From: Candidatus Halobeggiatoa sp. HSG11
Lineage (GTDB): Bacteria > Pseudomonadota > Gammaproteobacteria > Beggiatoales > Beggiatoaceae
DNA: 35,585 nucleotides
Direction: 5' to 3'
Assembly: GCA_030378105.1 (NCBI GenBank)
Contig: JAUCGL010000035.1
Coordinates: 1 to 35,585 of the forward strand
Shown here: in pieces, positions 1-7,661 of the stretch
How the letters are laid out: every line of letters begins with the position of its first letter
Position numbering within the stretch: position 1 is the first letter of the stretch
The notes under the pieces: generated by a model
Databases searched by the model: none
The model's input: only the letters and a program-made list of their open reading frames with translations
What the model was told of the DNA's origin: nothing
Made by a program: the position numbers and the translations under genes

Positions 1-100
1 TTTCTGAGTCTGTTAATGGATTGACAAATAACATGTTTTTATGTTCTCTTGTAGTGGATGGTTTGAAATTTTATCTGATTATAGTATATCATATTTTTTG

Positions 101-1402
101 TTAAAATACTTTTGTGTATCTACATACTATAACGAGTATCTTATCAATGTGAGGTTTTGATAATGATTTTCCTTGCAACAAACCTAATAATTTTTGTCTT
201 GTGTATTCAAGTAATTCATCATTACTATATGAACTATATAGTTCCAAATAAAATCTAACTTCTGCAATTAAGACTTGTTTCATTATGTGAGATGTATTTG
301 CAGGGTCAATATTTTCAATAGAAAATAAATATTTATTAAGGTTATATTCATATAGTTGGTATTCTTTATTATTAAAATTTAATTTTTTCCTTAACAAAAA
401 CCGACTAAACTCCTGAAACAACACCGTCTGATTCTCCGGCAACTTTCCCCTCTCTCGCCAAAACATCGCAATCAACTTCAAAAAAAACGGATTCTCCGCC
501 AACTCCCGATAACCCAACTTACGATCAATCAACTGCTTATACAAAACCTTCCAATCAACCAACCCCATATTCTTCAAAAACCGCTTAATCTGCCCCCGAG
601 AAAACAAATCAATAATTACCTTCCGACTCTCAAACCGCTCCCGATAATCCAACTTCCGACAAGCAAAAATAAACTTATTCCGTCCAGAATACCTATCCGC
701 AAACTGCTTCAACACCTCAAACCTTGCCCCATAATCAGCCCGTGGCATCTCATCCATACTATCAAACAAAAACACCACCTGCCCAGCTACTAACAAAGTA
801 TCCAACTGCTCACAAATCCGACTCCCCAAATCCTCCCCAAACTGCTCCAACAAAGTATTATCAACAAATTGCCTAACCGCATCACCACTATGCAAAGAAA
901 GAGTAAAAGTATTAAGCGGCAAATAAATTGGAATCAATGGAGCCTTACTATTTTTCATCCTCTCAGCCAACTGCAACCCAATCTGTCGCAACGTAACACT
1001 CTTCCCCGAACCCGGATCACCCAACAACACCAAAGGCTCCTCAGACCTAAATAAAGTACTAACAATATTCCGAGTCAACTTATTATCCTGCCGAGAAAGA
1101 GCCGCATGAGCAGTCAAAAAACTCAAATTCTCCCCTCGTGCCATCTCCTTCAACACCCAATACAAAGGCTCAACCAACTTACCAGACTGAGCAATATTCT
1201 CCTTATCACTATAACCCAACGGCAAATTAAGCCGAGTCAACAAATCATCAAACTCCACAAAATAATCCTGCTGCCACCCAGCAACATCAGCTTCTCCATC
1301 AAAACGAAACCACCTCCGCCGTAAATAAGAAAACCAATGAGGATTAGCAATAAAAGAAACTGTAATAATAGCCAAGAATAAGACAGTTAAGATAATATTC
1401 AT
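101..1402 (-). CDS. Membrane-anchored NACHT-domain NTPase (STAND family)
   Basis: A 433-residue NACHT ATPase. Residues 1-20 form a hydrophobic anchor, a linker follows, and Walker A (GDPGSGKS) lies near residues 128-135 with Walker B (VVFLFDSMDEMP) near 209-220. NACHT proteins are STAND switches in signalling and anti-phage immunity. An in-frame TTG three codons upstream is possible, but ATG at 1402 is the likelier start; no good ribosome site is visible. The protein ends soon after the helical part of the NACHT module, with no repeat sensor domain, so it may be truncated; the next gene on the far side is outside the window. Codons change from G/T-ending (positions about 400-1400) to A/T-ending (101-390), as if the 3' end had a different origin. 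It reads in the same direction as dsrP but is separated by 215 bp and is functionally unrelated. The ATPase call is firm; the biological role is inferred. Confidence 0.85.
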   Translation of the reverse strand: MNIILTVLFLAIITVSFIANPHWFSYLRRRWFRFDGEADVAGWQQDYFVEFDDLLTRLNLPLGYSDKENIAQSGKLVEPLYWVLKEMARGENLSFLTAHAALSRQDNKLTRNIVSTLFRSEEPLVLLGDPGSGKSVTLRQIGLQLAERMKNSKAPLIPIYLPLNTFTLSLHSGDAVRQFVDNTLLEQFGEDLGSRICEQLDTLLVAGQVVFLFDSMDEMPRADYGARFEVLKQFADRYSGRNKFIFACRKLDYRERFESRKVIIDLFSRGQIKRFLKNMGLVDWKVLYKQLIDRKLGYRELAENPFFLKLIAMFWRERGKLPENQTVLFQEFSRFLLRKKLNFNNKEYQLYEYNLNKYLFSIENIDPANTSHIMKQVLIAEVRFYLELYSSYSNDELLEYTRQKLLGLLQGKSLSKPHIDKILVIVCRYTKVF

Positions 1403-1568
1403 AATTAACAACTTATTGGAAATAAAAGGAGTTTCGCAGAAATTTCATGATGTCCCGGAACGTCCATATTCCGTGAACTAATCAATTTTACAAACCACAT
1501 AAATAGCTTAAGAGTCCAAAAATATATGCTGATTTTAAGAAGGAAGTGGAGTATTGGAATTAAAAAAA

Positions 1569-1591
1569 GACGAATTCGTCACGAATTCGTC
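1569..1591. repeat. Overlapping palindromes downstream of dsrP
   Basis: A perfect 12-bp palindrome (gacgaattcgtc) is followed at once by a second near-copy (acgaattcgtc). It lies 26 bp after the dsrP stop and could be the end signal of the dsr transcript, although no clear U-run follows the stem on the minus strand. The rest of the 215-bp gap to the NACHT gene shows nothing recognisable. Confidence 0.5.
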
Positions 1592-1617
1592 CTGAATAGA
1601 AATTTTGAAATTACTGC

Positions 1618-2826
1618 TTAACCTTTAAAAGTTTCGTCAATATCAGTATCGGCCAAACTGCGTGGCATAAATGGCAAAATTCTAACAGCCGTTACAGTCA
1701 ACAATGACGCAATTGCAATGCCACTGAGACCTAACATGATTTCCCAAATACTTGGTGTATAAGAATATGTATCAGCTACAAAAACAGAACTAACAATTTC
1801 TTTGCCCGGAAATATTTCCAATGGATAAACCTGACCACCAATTATAATGACATATAATAGAGACATTCCACCAACAAGAGTCAACAATGATGCTGCTGCA
1901 ATACTTATTCGACTGTGAGTAAAACGCTCATGATACAGAAGTGCTAATGGTAATATAGTTCCTAAGAACATATAACCACCCCAGAATAATACTGTATAAA
2001 TACCACCACCGGCTAATATAAAATATTCGACTCCATGTCGACCAGTAAAATATAGATGAGTTAAATGATAAACCAGTACGAAGTAAAATACTCCAGCAAT
2101 TAAAATACCTAATAATTTCTTTGGCCTTCTTAAAATACCATCTCCTAAGGAACAGTGAGTTTCCCAGCAATCAATCAACAGAACAATTAAAAATATTGCT
2201 AATCCTAATGACAAAGATAAAGCAATAAATAATGGAGCCATGATTGCAGTTTGATAAGCCTCCTTAGCTACTATAAAACCAAAAATCGAACCAGTACCAG
2301 TGGTAAGTATTAAACGCCAAGTAAACGCAATTAAACCAGCAGTAGGATAATAACGTTGCATACTTCTCTGCATCATAAACCATAAGTAAATGGCGCAAAT
2401 AATTAAAAAACCATTATATAAAATAATATTCCATGCAAAAATAGATTTAAAATTATAAGAAGTCATTGCAACTATTATACGATCTGGTCTACCTAAATCT
2501 AAAACCAATACTGATAATCCACCGAGCAACAAAGTAATAGCAAGTAAAGCGGATAAACGAGCTAATGGGTTATAGAAAATTTTGCGAAATACAGAGCTGA
2601 TTGAAGCTACATTTAATACCCCAGACGCTGCTAAAATAAGGAAAATAGCAAAAACATGTGGTATTCCCCACACAATCTGATTATTCATACCAGTAATAAT
2701 GTGACCGTGATGTTCCATATTATAGGATGCAAGCAAACCTAATAAAATAAAAAACACTGACACAATTATTCCACCATAAAAAGCAAAACTTTTACCTTCA
2801 ATAATATAAAAAGTAACATTTTTCAT
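1618..2826 (-). CDS. dsrP: DsrP, NrfD/PsrC-type integral membrane subunit of DsrMKJOP
   Basis: A 402-residue protein made almost wholly of hydrophobic helices (about 9-10 membrane spans), of the NrfD/PsrC quinone-interacting family. In DsrMKJOP it sits in the cytoplasmic membrane beside the periplasmic DsrO and exchanges electrons with the quinone pool. The length fits DsrP of sulfur oxidisers. The start is ATG at 2826, three bases after the dsrO stop, with an AAGGG ribosome site 9 bases upstream; the pair is clearly co-transcribed. It is the last recognisable gene of the operon: dsrN, dsrR and dsrS, which follow dsrP in A. vinosum, are not seen here. The call rests on family features plus position next to dsrO. 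Confidence 0.95.
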   Translation of the reverse strand: MKNVTFYIIEGKSFAFYGGIIVSVFFILLGLLASYNMEHHGHIITGMNNQIVWGIPHVFAIFLILAASGVLNVASISSVFRKIFYNPLARLSALLAITLLLGGLSVLVLDLGRPDRIIVAMTSYNFKSIFAWNIILYNGFLIICAIYLWFMMQRSMQRYYPTAGLIAFTWRLILTTGTGSIFGFIVAKEAYQTAIMAPLFIALSLSLGLAIFLIVLLIDCWETHCSLGDGILRRPKKLLGILIAGVFYFVLVYHLTHLYFTGRHGVEYFILAGGGIYTVLFWGGYMFLGTILPLALLYHERFTHSRISIAAASLLTLVGGMSLLYVIIIGGQVYPLEIFPGKEIVSSVFVADTYSYTPSIWEIMLGLSGIAIASLLTVTAVRILPFMPRSLADTDIDETFKG

Positions 2827-2829
2827 AAT

Positions 2830-3555
2830 TTACAACCCTTGATAACGTACGCCCGGATTCAGTTTTAAATCAGGTCGTAAAACAGAACTACTCATTTCCT
2901 TTAATTTCTTGTGAATCTCACTGTCTGGATTATTTATATCACCATATATCATAGCTTGATGACCTGCTGTTTCACAAGCCTCTATACAAGCTGGACCTAC
3001 TCCAGTATCAATTCGATATACACAGAAGTTACAAGCTTCTACTGTACCTTTACCACGTGGAGAATGCGGTTTTTGATTTTCCAAAGCTTCATGTACAAAC
3101 GAACGAGCTTTATAAGGACATGCCATCATACAATAACGGCAGCCAATGCATATATGTCGATCTACCAACACAATTCCATCATCTCGTTTAAAAGATGCAC
3201 CAGTTGGACAAACATCTACACAAGGCGGTTTTTCGCAATGCTGACACATAATTGGTAAAGATGATTCCTTACCAGTCTGTTTATCGCGTAATGTCACCTT
3301 GCGAATCCAAACAGGTTTAATTTCAATCGGAACCTCTTCAGTTAAACCATGCTCTTCAGTACAAGCATCTAAGCAAGCAGTACAATCGTTAATACATTTA
3401 TTGGTATCAATCAACATACCCCAGCGAGTTGTTGATTTAACTGGTCTTTCAGTATGATGAGCTTGAGAAATACTATATAATAATACACCCGGAGCTATTG
3501 TAATAGCAGCTGATTTCTTGAGAAAATCACGGCGATTTTGATTAGAAACGTTCAT
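2830..3555 (-). CDS. dsrO: DsrO, periplasmic ferredoxin-like iron-sulfur subunit
   Basis: A 241-residue protein with a twin-arginine signal (NRRDFLKK, RR at residues 8-9) followed by a hydrophobic stretch, so it is exported folded by Tat. Sixteen cysteines form four [4Fe-4S] ligand sets: C54/C58/C61/C65, C104/C107/C112/C116, C136/C139/C142/C146 and C175/C178/C190/C194. These groups interleave as in NrfC/PsrB/HybA-type subunits. It pairs with DsrP and probably passes electrons between DsrJ and DsrP. The start is ATG at 3555; the nearest GGGA is far upstream, so translation initiation may be weak. It follows a 243-bp gap instead of directly following dsrJ, because an extra gene is inserted. Confidence 0.96.
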   Translation of the reverse strand: MNVSNQNRRDFLKKSAAITIAPGVLLYSISQAHHTERPVKSTTRWGMLIDTNKCINDCTACLDACTEEHGLTEEVPIEIKPVWIRKVTLRDKQTGKESSLPIMCQHCEKPPCVDVCPTGASFKRDDGIVLVDRHICIGCRYCMMACPYKARSFVHEALENQKPHSPRGKGTVEACNFCVYRIDTGVGPACIEACETAGHQAMIYGDINNPDSEIHKKLKEMSSSVLRPDLKLNPGVRYQGL

Positions 3556-3765
3556 AAAAATGCAATCAATCCCAACTAGGGAAAATTGTTGCCTCCTTAA
3601 CTATAGATATAATCATTGGTAGCTGACATACACTATCTCAGTTTATCAAACTATTATCTATTGAATAGATATATGATTTAATACGAATTTTCTAAGTTTA
3701 ACTTAGATTAACCTACTTGAATTTTTACTAGCTCAGTTGTTCTTTAAGATGGGATTTAAGGCATC

Positions 3766-3793
3766 CTTAGTTCCCAAAATATGGGAACTTAAG
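3766..3793 (-). terminator. Hairpin downstream of the inserted gene
   Basis: AGTTCCCA (3769-3776) pairs perfectly with TGGGAACT (3782-3789), and the stem extends outward with one bulge to 3766/3793. It lies 5 bp past the stop of the 382-residue gene. No U-run follows, so it could be a terminator, a stability hairpin or a repeat. The rest of the 243-bp gap up to dsrO shows no gene. Confidence 0.4.
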
Positions 3794-3798
3794 AATAA

Positions 3799-4947
3799 TT
3801 AGGACTCAAACCATTTTGCTAACAATTTATCAACATTACTTTTGTTGAGAGTTTGTCTATCATCTGGGCTATTCCATATCTCCCACTGATAGCTTTTAGT
3901 TTTAGAAAAGAGCAATAACATGGTTTTATTATTACCACTTATAACATCTATTCTACCAACCGCACCAAACACATCAGTTTCAACAGGTTTCAGTATAATC
4001 TGATGTTCTCCCATACTTATTTCAAGAGTTTCAACATCATAAGACCCTAAATTATCATCCAATCTATTTGTAACAGTGTTAAACACAAAAGATGGTTTTG
4101 ATAACCAAGATTGCATTCTTTTATACATAGCTCCAATTTGATTCACCCAAGTATTTCTTGTTTGGCTGGACGTTGTTTTGCTAGTATTTTTGGGCCTATT
4201 TTTTGTTGGAGTTTTAGTAGTAGCAGATTTTTTTGCTACCGGAGTTTTAGTCGCAGTAGACTTAGCAGCAGGTTTTTTTGCTACAGGAGTCTTAGTTGCA
4301 GTGGATTTGGCTGCAGATTTTTTAGCTGCCGGAACTTTAGCTGCCGGAGCTTTAGTAGTTTTTTTAGCCACAGGTTTAGCCACAGATTTTTTGGTAGCTG
4401 CTGGTTTAGCTTTTTTAGAATTTTTAATATTTCCAAAAATACTATCCCATGCCAACTTATCCTTATTATCTACTTTGAAATAACCATGTTTTTCCACAAA
4501 TTTGATAATTGGATTGTTGAGAGTTAGCTTCTCAAATTTTTTGAGATTTTCTAAGTTGTTTTCAAATACACTGGCATTAGCTTGTACATTAAACACCTTT
4601 TCTTCACCTTCAAACATTTTGACTCCTTTACCAATCGGTTCAAAACCAAGAGCTTTAAGGGAGTCTAAATAGCTTTTTATTGCAGGTAAAATCTTAACAT
4701 ATTCTTTTGCCGGCACACCAATCATTTTTTCCATACGTCTTATTCTGGTATCAGTATGGAATTTTTCGATTTTAGTTTCAAAACGTTTCCGAGTTTGAGA
4801 AAAACCCCACAAAAATACCCCTTCATTGTTAGGAAATTTATTGGTATCTGGAACAACACATGAAAACCCGTTATTACGACGGAAACCATGTAACTCAATC
4901 AATTCTTGAGCAAATTGTTCAACTTTCTTTTCTATCATAGATGACAT
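3799..4947 (-). CDS. Unrecognised Lys/Ala/Pro-rich protein inserted between dsrJ and dsrO
   Basis: I do not recognise this 382-residue protein. It has three parts: an N-terminal globular region (about 1-175) rich in aromatic and charged residues; a low-complexity basic stretch (about 178-272) of repeated units such as KSTATKTPVAKK and AAKSTATKTP, resembling histone H1-like or linker tails; and a C-terminal globular domain (about 275-382). There is no signal peptide, membrane span or cysteine motif. ATG at 4947 is preferred because GGAG lies 6 bases upstream; an upstream ATG would add 17 residues but lacks such a site. Gaps of about 224 and 243 bp, each with a hairpin, separate it from dsrJ and dsrO, so it may be an independent insertion that reads with the operon. 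The tail suggests nucleic-acid or polyanion binding, which is inference only. Confidence 0.8.
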   Translation of the reverse strand: MSSMIEKKVEQFAQELIELHGFRRNNGFSCVVPDTNKFPNNEGVFLWGFSQTRKRFETKIEKFHTDTRIRRMEKMIGVPAKEYVKILPAIKSYLDSLKALGFEPIGKGVKMFEGEEKVFNVQANASVFENNLENLKKFEKLTLNNPIIKFVEKHGYFKVDNKDKLAWDSIFGNIKNSKKAKPAATKKSVAKPVAKKTTKAPAAKVPAAKKSAAKSTATKTPVAKKPAAKSTATKTPVAKKSATTKTPTKNRPKNTSKTTSSQTRNTWVNQIGAMYKRMQSWLSKPSFVFNTVTNRLDDNLGSYDVETLEISMGEHQIILKPVETDVFGAVGRIDVISGNNKTMLLLFSKTKSYQWEIWNSPDDRQTLNKSNVDKLLAKWFES

Positions 4948-5137
4948 TATTTTCTCCGAATGAGAACTCAACACAGATTTGATACTATAGGGAAGCAAAT
5001 CTTTATCATTATTTACAAATATTTAAACACTATATTTAAAACTCAGAAGAAAGATTACTTGCTTCCACATATCAATTTTATTGTCATATGGTAAAGACAA
5101 ACAAGTAATAATGCAAGCAAATTTTATGTTTATAGTA

Positions 5138-5157
5138 AACTTTTTTTCAAAAAAGTT
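5138..5157 (-). repeat. AT-only hairpin between dsrJ and the inserted gene
   Basis: AACTTTTTT and AAAAAAGTT form a perfect 9-bp stem with a 2-base loop, 14 bp past the dsrJ stop. It could mark the 3' end of a dsrA-to-dsrJ transcript; its low GC makes it a weak terminator. Confidence 0.3.
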
Positions 5158-5171
5158 GAAAATTAAGCTAA

Positions 5172-5600
5172 CTAATCAGACTGTACTGGCCCAATATCAA
5201 CACTGAAAGATTCCTGTGGCTTACTTGTATGGCATTGAAAACAATCAATATTAACTGCTGCATAGGTATGACAACTACGACAAAAATGCTTTGAACTTTG
5301 ATGGACTGTTGGATAGTTTCCTGATTCATCAGCAGTTACATGGCAATTAATACACGCTACCAAACTATGTTGTAAAGTACGCATTCCGCGTCGCATGGTA
5401 TCATGTCGGTAATGTTTCAAAAATAAACCATGTCGTTGTCGCATAAAATCGGTTGGTTCAACACATGACTGTTCAGCTGAGAAATTACTTTTAGCTTTAG
5501 GTATCTCTGGCATAGGTACTTCTCCAGCTGACACTCCATTAACAGCCATAGCTAACAATAATCCACAACTTAGCTTCCCCAAAAATTTTAATATTTTCAT
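5172..5600 (-). CDS. dsrJ: DsrJ, periplasmic triheme cytochrome c
   Basis: A 142-residue exported cytochrome. Residues 1-25 are a Sec signal (basic start, LLLAMAV core, VSA cleavage site). Three heme c sites are present: CINCH (83-87), CRSCH (107-111) and CFQCH (120-124). C46, just before EPTDFMRQRH, is placed where DsrJ carries the unusual cysteine axial heme ligand proposed to take part in sulfur chemistry. In DsrMKJOP it is the periplasmic cytochrome working with DsrO. The start is ATG at 5600. It follows dsrL after a 54-bp gap that holds a terminator-like hairpin, and is separated from dsrO by the inserted gene. Confidence 0.97.
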   Translation of the reverse strand: MKILKFLGKLSCGLLLAMAVNGVSAGEVPMPEIPKAKSNFSAEQSCVEPTDFMRQRHGLFLKHYRHDTMRRGMRTLQHSLVACINCHVTADESGNYPTVHQSSKHFCRSCHTYAAVNIDCFQCHTSKPQESFSVDIGPVQSD

Positions 5601-5622
5601 ATTCGCTACTCTAGTTAAAAAT

Positions 5623-5640
5623 GTAGGGCGATTGCCCTAC
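5623..5640 (-). terminator. Terminator-like hairpin inside the operon, between dsrL and dsrJ
   Basis: GTAGGGC (5623-5629) pairs perfectly with GCCCTAC (5634-5640) around a 4-base loop. On the transcribed (minus) strand the stem is followed by ATTTTTAA, so it looks like an intrinsic terminator or attenuator 14 bp after the dsrL stop. It may lower expression of dsrJ-O-P relative to dsrA-L. The core also resembles the GTAGGG palindromic repeats elsewhere in the window, so a repeat insertion is possible. Confidence 0.55.
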
Positions 5641-5654
5641 AAATTCAAATGAGG

Positions 5655-7631
5655 TTACTCTCCAAGGCCCATATTAATATAACCGGTAGGACATACATCC
5701 GAACAGATATGACAACCTATACAACGACTGTAATCGGTATAAACATAACGTCCAGTAGTAGTTTCCTTTTTCGGAGTACGCTTAACTGCTTCTTGTGGAC
5801 AAAACAGAACACAGTTATCACATTCAAAACATAAACCACAACTCATACAACGTTTAGCTTCATTTTGAGTGGTTTCAGTACTAAGACCATTCATACGTTC
5901 GCCAAAATGTCCCAATACTTCATCAGATGAAACTGGTTTATCTTCACGTATATTACGATCTGTATGTTCAAAATGACCTAAAAATAAAGAACTAGGTGCA
6001 ATTACTTCATTAAAAGAACGATCTTCATAATTATGTACTGCATAGTTAGCATCTGAAGTTCCACGCAGATCACCTTCTTCAGGTTTAAAATCTTCTGGAG
6101 ATAATTCAGTTTCTTGCAGTTTAGATAATAGATTAAAGTGATGTACATCTACTTTAGGACGTTTAGTATGCTCTGATTGTGCTAAATAACTATCAATTGT
6201 ATTAGCCACAATGGAACCATGACCAATTGCAGTAGTTAACAAATGAGGTCTGATAATATCGCCAGCCACAAAATGACCGGGCCGTCCTTTAACTTGATAA
6301 AATGGATCGGCATCAATAAAACCACGTCCATTATCTAGCTCTTCCAAACCATCTTTTAAATTACCAAATTGACCAATTGCAGAAACAATCAAATCAGCTT
6401 TAATTTCATACTCAGTACCGTCAATTTTAGTAGGAATCCCTTTGTTATCAACAGTACATTTTGCCATTTTAAGGCCAGTGGCATTACCATCAGTACCAAT
6501 TATTACCTCAGTTGGCATAACACCAGCTTGAATATCAATACCTTCACGGATGGCATCTTGTACTTCATGTTCAGCCGCAGTCATTTCTTCAATTGGAAAT
6601 AAAGAAGTCAATACAACATCCGCACCTTCTTTAGCCCCCAATTCAGCAACATCATAAGCAACATAACCAATAACTGAACCATCAGAAGCATTATCTTGAA
6701 CAGTATTTTTAACTTGATCTTCTGGAATATGACTATAACCCAAACGCCGTGCTACAGAAGCTACATCAATTGAAGTATCACCACCACCAACAACAATAAT
6801 TTTCTTAGGAACGTGATGAACTTTTTCCTGATTAAATTCACCTAAAAAATCAACTCCAGTTATACAGTTAGGAGCATCAGAACCAGCTGCTGGTAATGGA
6901 CGGCCAGATTTACAACCAATTGCCCATAATACAGCATCAAATTCTTTTTCTAGGTCAGCGATACTGATGTCTTTACCAACTTTGGTATTTAAACGTAAAT
7001 CTACGCCCATATCAGTAATACGTTTGATTTCACCAGCTAACATATCGCGAGGAGTACGATAGCCGGGAATACCATACATCATCATACCGCCTAATTTTTC
7101 ATGATCGTCAAATACAGTACAACCATGTCCTAAACGACGCAATTGATAAGCAGCAGATAAACCGGCTGGACCACCACCAATAATGGCAACTTTTTTACCA
7201 GTATTTTCACCGGCTGGGGCCAATTTATAACCTTTTTCTAATGCAGTATCGCCAATAAATTGCTCAACTGCATTAATGCCAACATAGTCTTCCAACTTAT
7301 TTCGATTACAACCATTTTGACAAGGTGCTGGACAAACACGCCCCATAACTGAAGGAAACGGATTGGCATCAGTAGAACGCCTAAAAGCATATTCTTGCCA
7401 GTCCATATCTTGGGGGGCTTTTTCATTTTCCCGAACTATTGATAACCAACCACGTATGTCTTCACCGGCTGGACAACTACCTTGACAAGGTGGAGTACGG
7501 TGAATATAAGTTGGACATTTATAGCTCCAACTTGCTTGAAATATATCATCTTTCCAAGCATAATGTTTGCTATCACCATCTTTAAACCTACGAAAAGAAA
7601 GCTTATGTTCTGATGTCGTCTGCTCAGACAT
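5655..7631 (-). CDS. dsrL: DsrL, NAD(P)H-linked iron-sulfur flavoprotein partner of DsrAB
   Basis: A 658-residue cytoplasmic flavoprotein of the GltD (glutamate synthase small subunit) type. In order: an N-terminal cysteine region (C39, C49, C53, C100, C104, C108) for Fe-S clusters; the FAD fold GGGPAG (152-157); a second nucleotide fold GGGDTS (282-287) for NAD(P)H; a linker; and a C-terminal ferredoxin domain with cysteines between 595 and 611 and at C637/C640/C643/C647. In sulfur oxidisers DsrL passes electrons from DsrAB to NAD(P)+ and is essential for sulfur oxidation. The length matches oxidative-type DsrL-1. The start is ATG at 7631 with a perfect AGGAGG 4 bases upstream; the gap to dsrK is 30 bp. 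Confidence 0.97.
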   Translation of the reverse strand: MSEQTTSEHKLSFRRFKDGDSKHYAWKDDIFQASWSYKCPTYIHRTPPCQGSCPAGEDIRGWLSIVRENEKAPQDMDWQEYAFRRSTDANPFPSVMGRVCPAPCQNGCNRNKLEDYVGINAVEQFIGDTALEKGYKLAPAGENTGKKVAIIGGGPAGLSAAYQLRRLGHGCTVFDDHEKLGGMMMYGIPGYRTPRDMLAGEIKRITDMGVDLRLNTKVGKDISIADLEKEFDAVLWAIGCKSGRPLPAAGSDAPNCITGVDFLGEFNQEKVHHVPKKIIVVGGGDTSIDVASVARRLGYSHIPEDQVKNTVQDNASDGSVIGYVAYDVAELGAKEGADVVLTSLFPIEEMTAAEHEVQDAIREGIDIQAGVMPTEVIIGTDGNATGLKMAKCTVDNKGIPTKIDGTEYEIKADLIVSAIGQFGNLKDGLEELDNGRGFIDADPFYQVKGRPGHFVAGDIIRPHLLTTAIGHGSIVANTIDSYLAQSEHTKRPKVDVHHFNLLSKLQETELSPEDFKPEEGDLRGTSDANYAVHNYEDRSFNEVIAPSSLFLGHFEHTDRNIREDKPVSSDEVLGHFGERMNGLSTETTQNEAKRCMSCGLCFECDNCVLFCPQEAVKRTPKKETTTGRYVYTDYSRCIGCHICSDVCPTGYINMGLGE

Positions 7632-7661
7632 CTTACCTCCTAATATTGATTGATAAATTTA

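Noticed and set aside
1-100. Open minus-strand frame reaching the window edge next to the NACHT stop
   Set aside because: Only about 20 codons without a recognisable motif; it cannot be tied to the NACHT gene from this window.
4111-4527. Plus-strand open frames opposite the Lys/Ala/Pro-rich region
   Set aside because: They are the antisense of the low-complexity AAK/TPVAKK repeats; low-complexity Cys/Phe/Ser- or Ala/Val/Leu-rich translations, no ribosome site.
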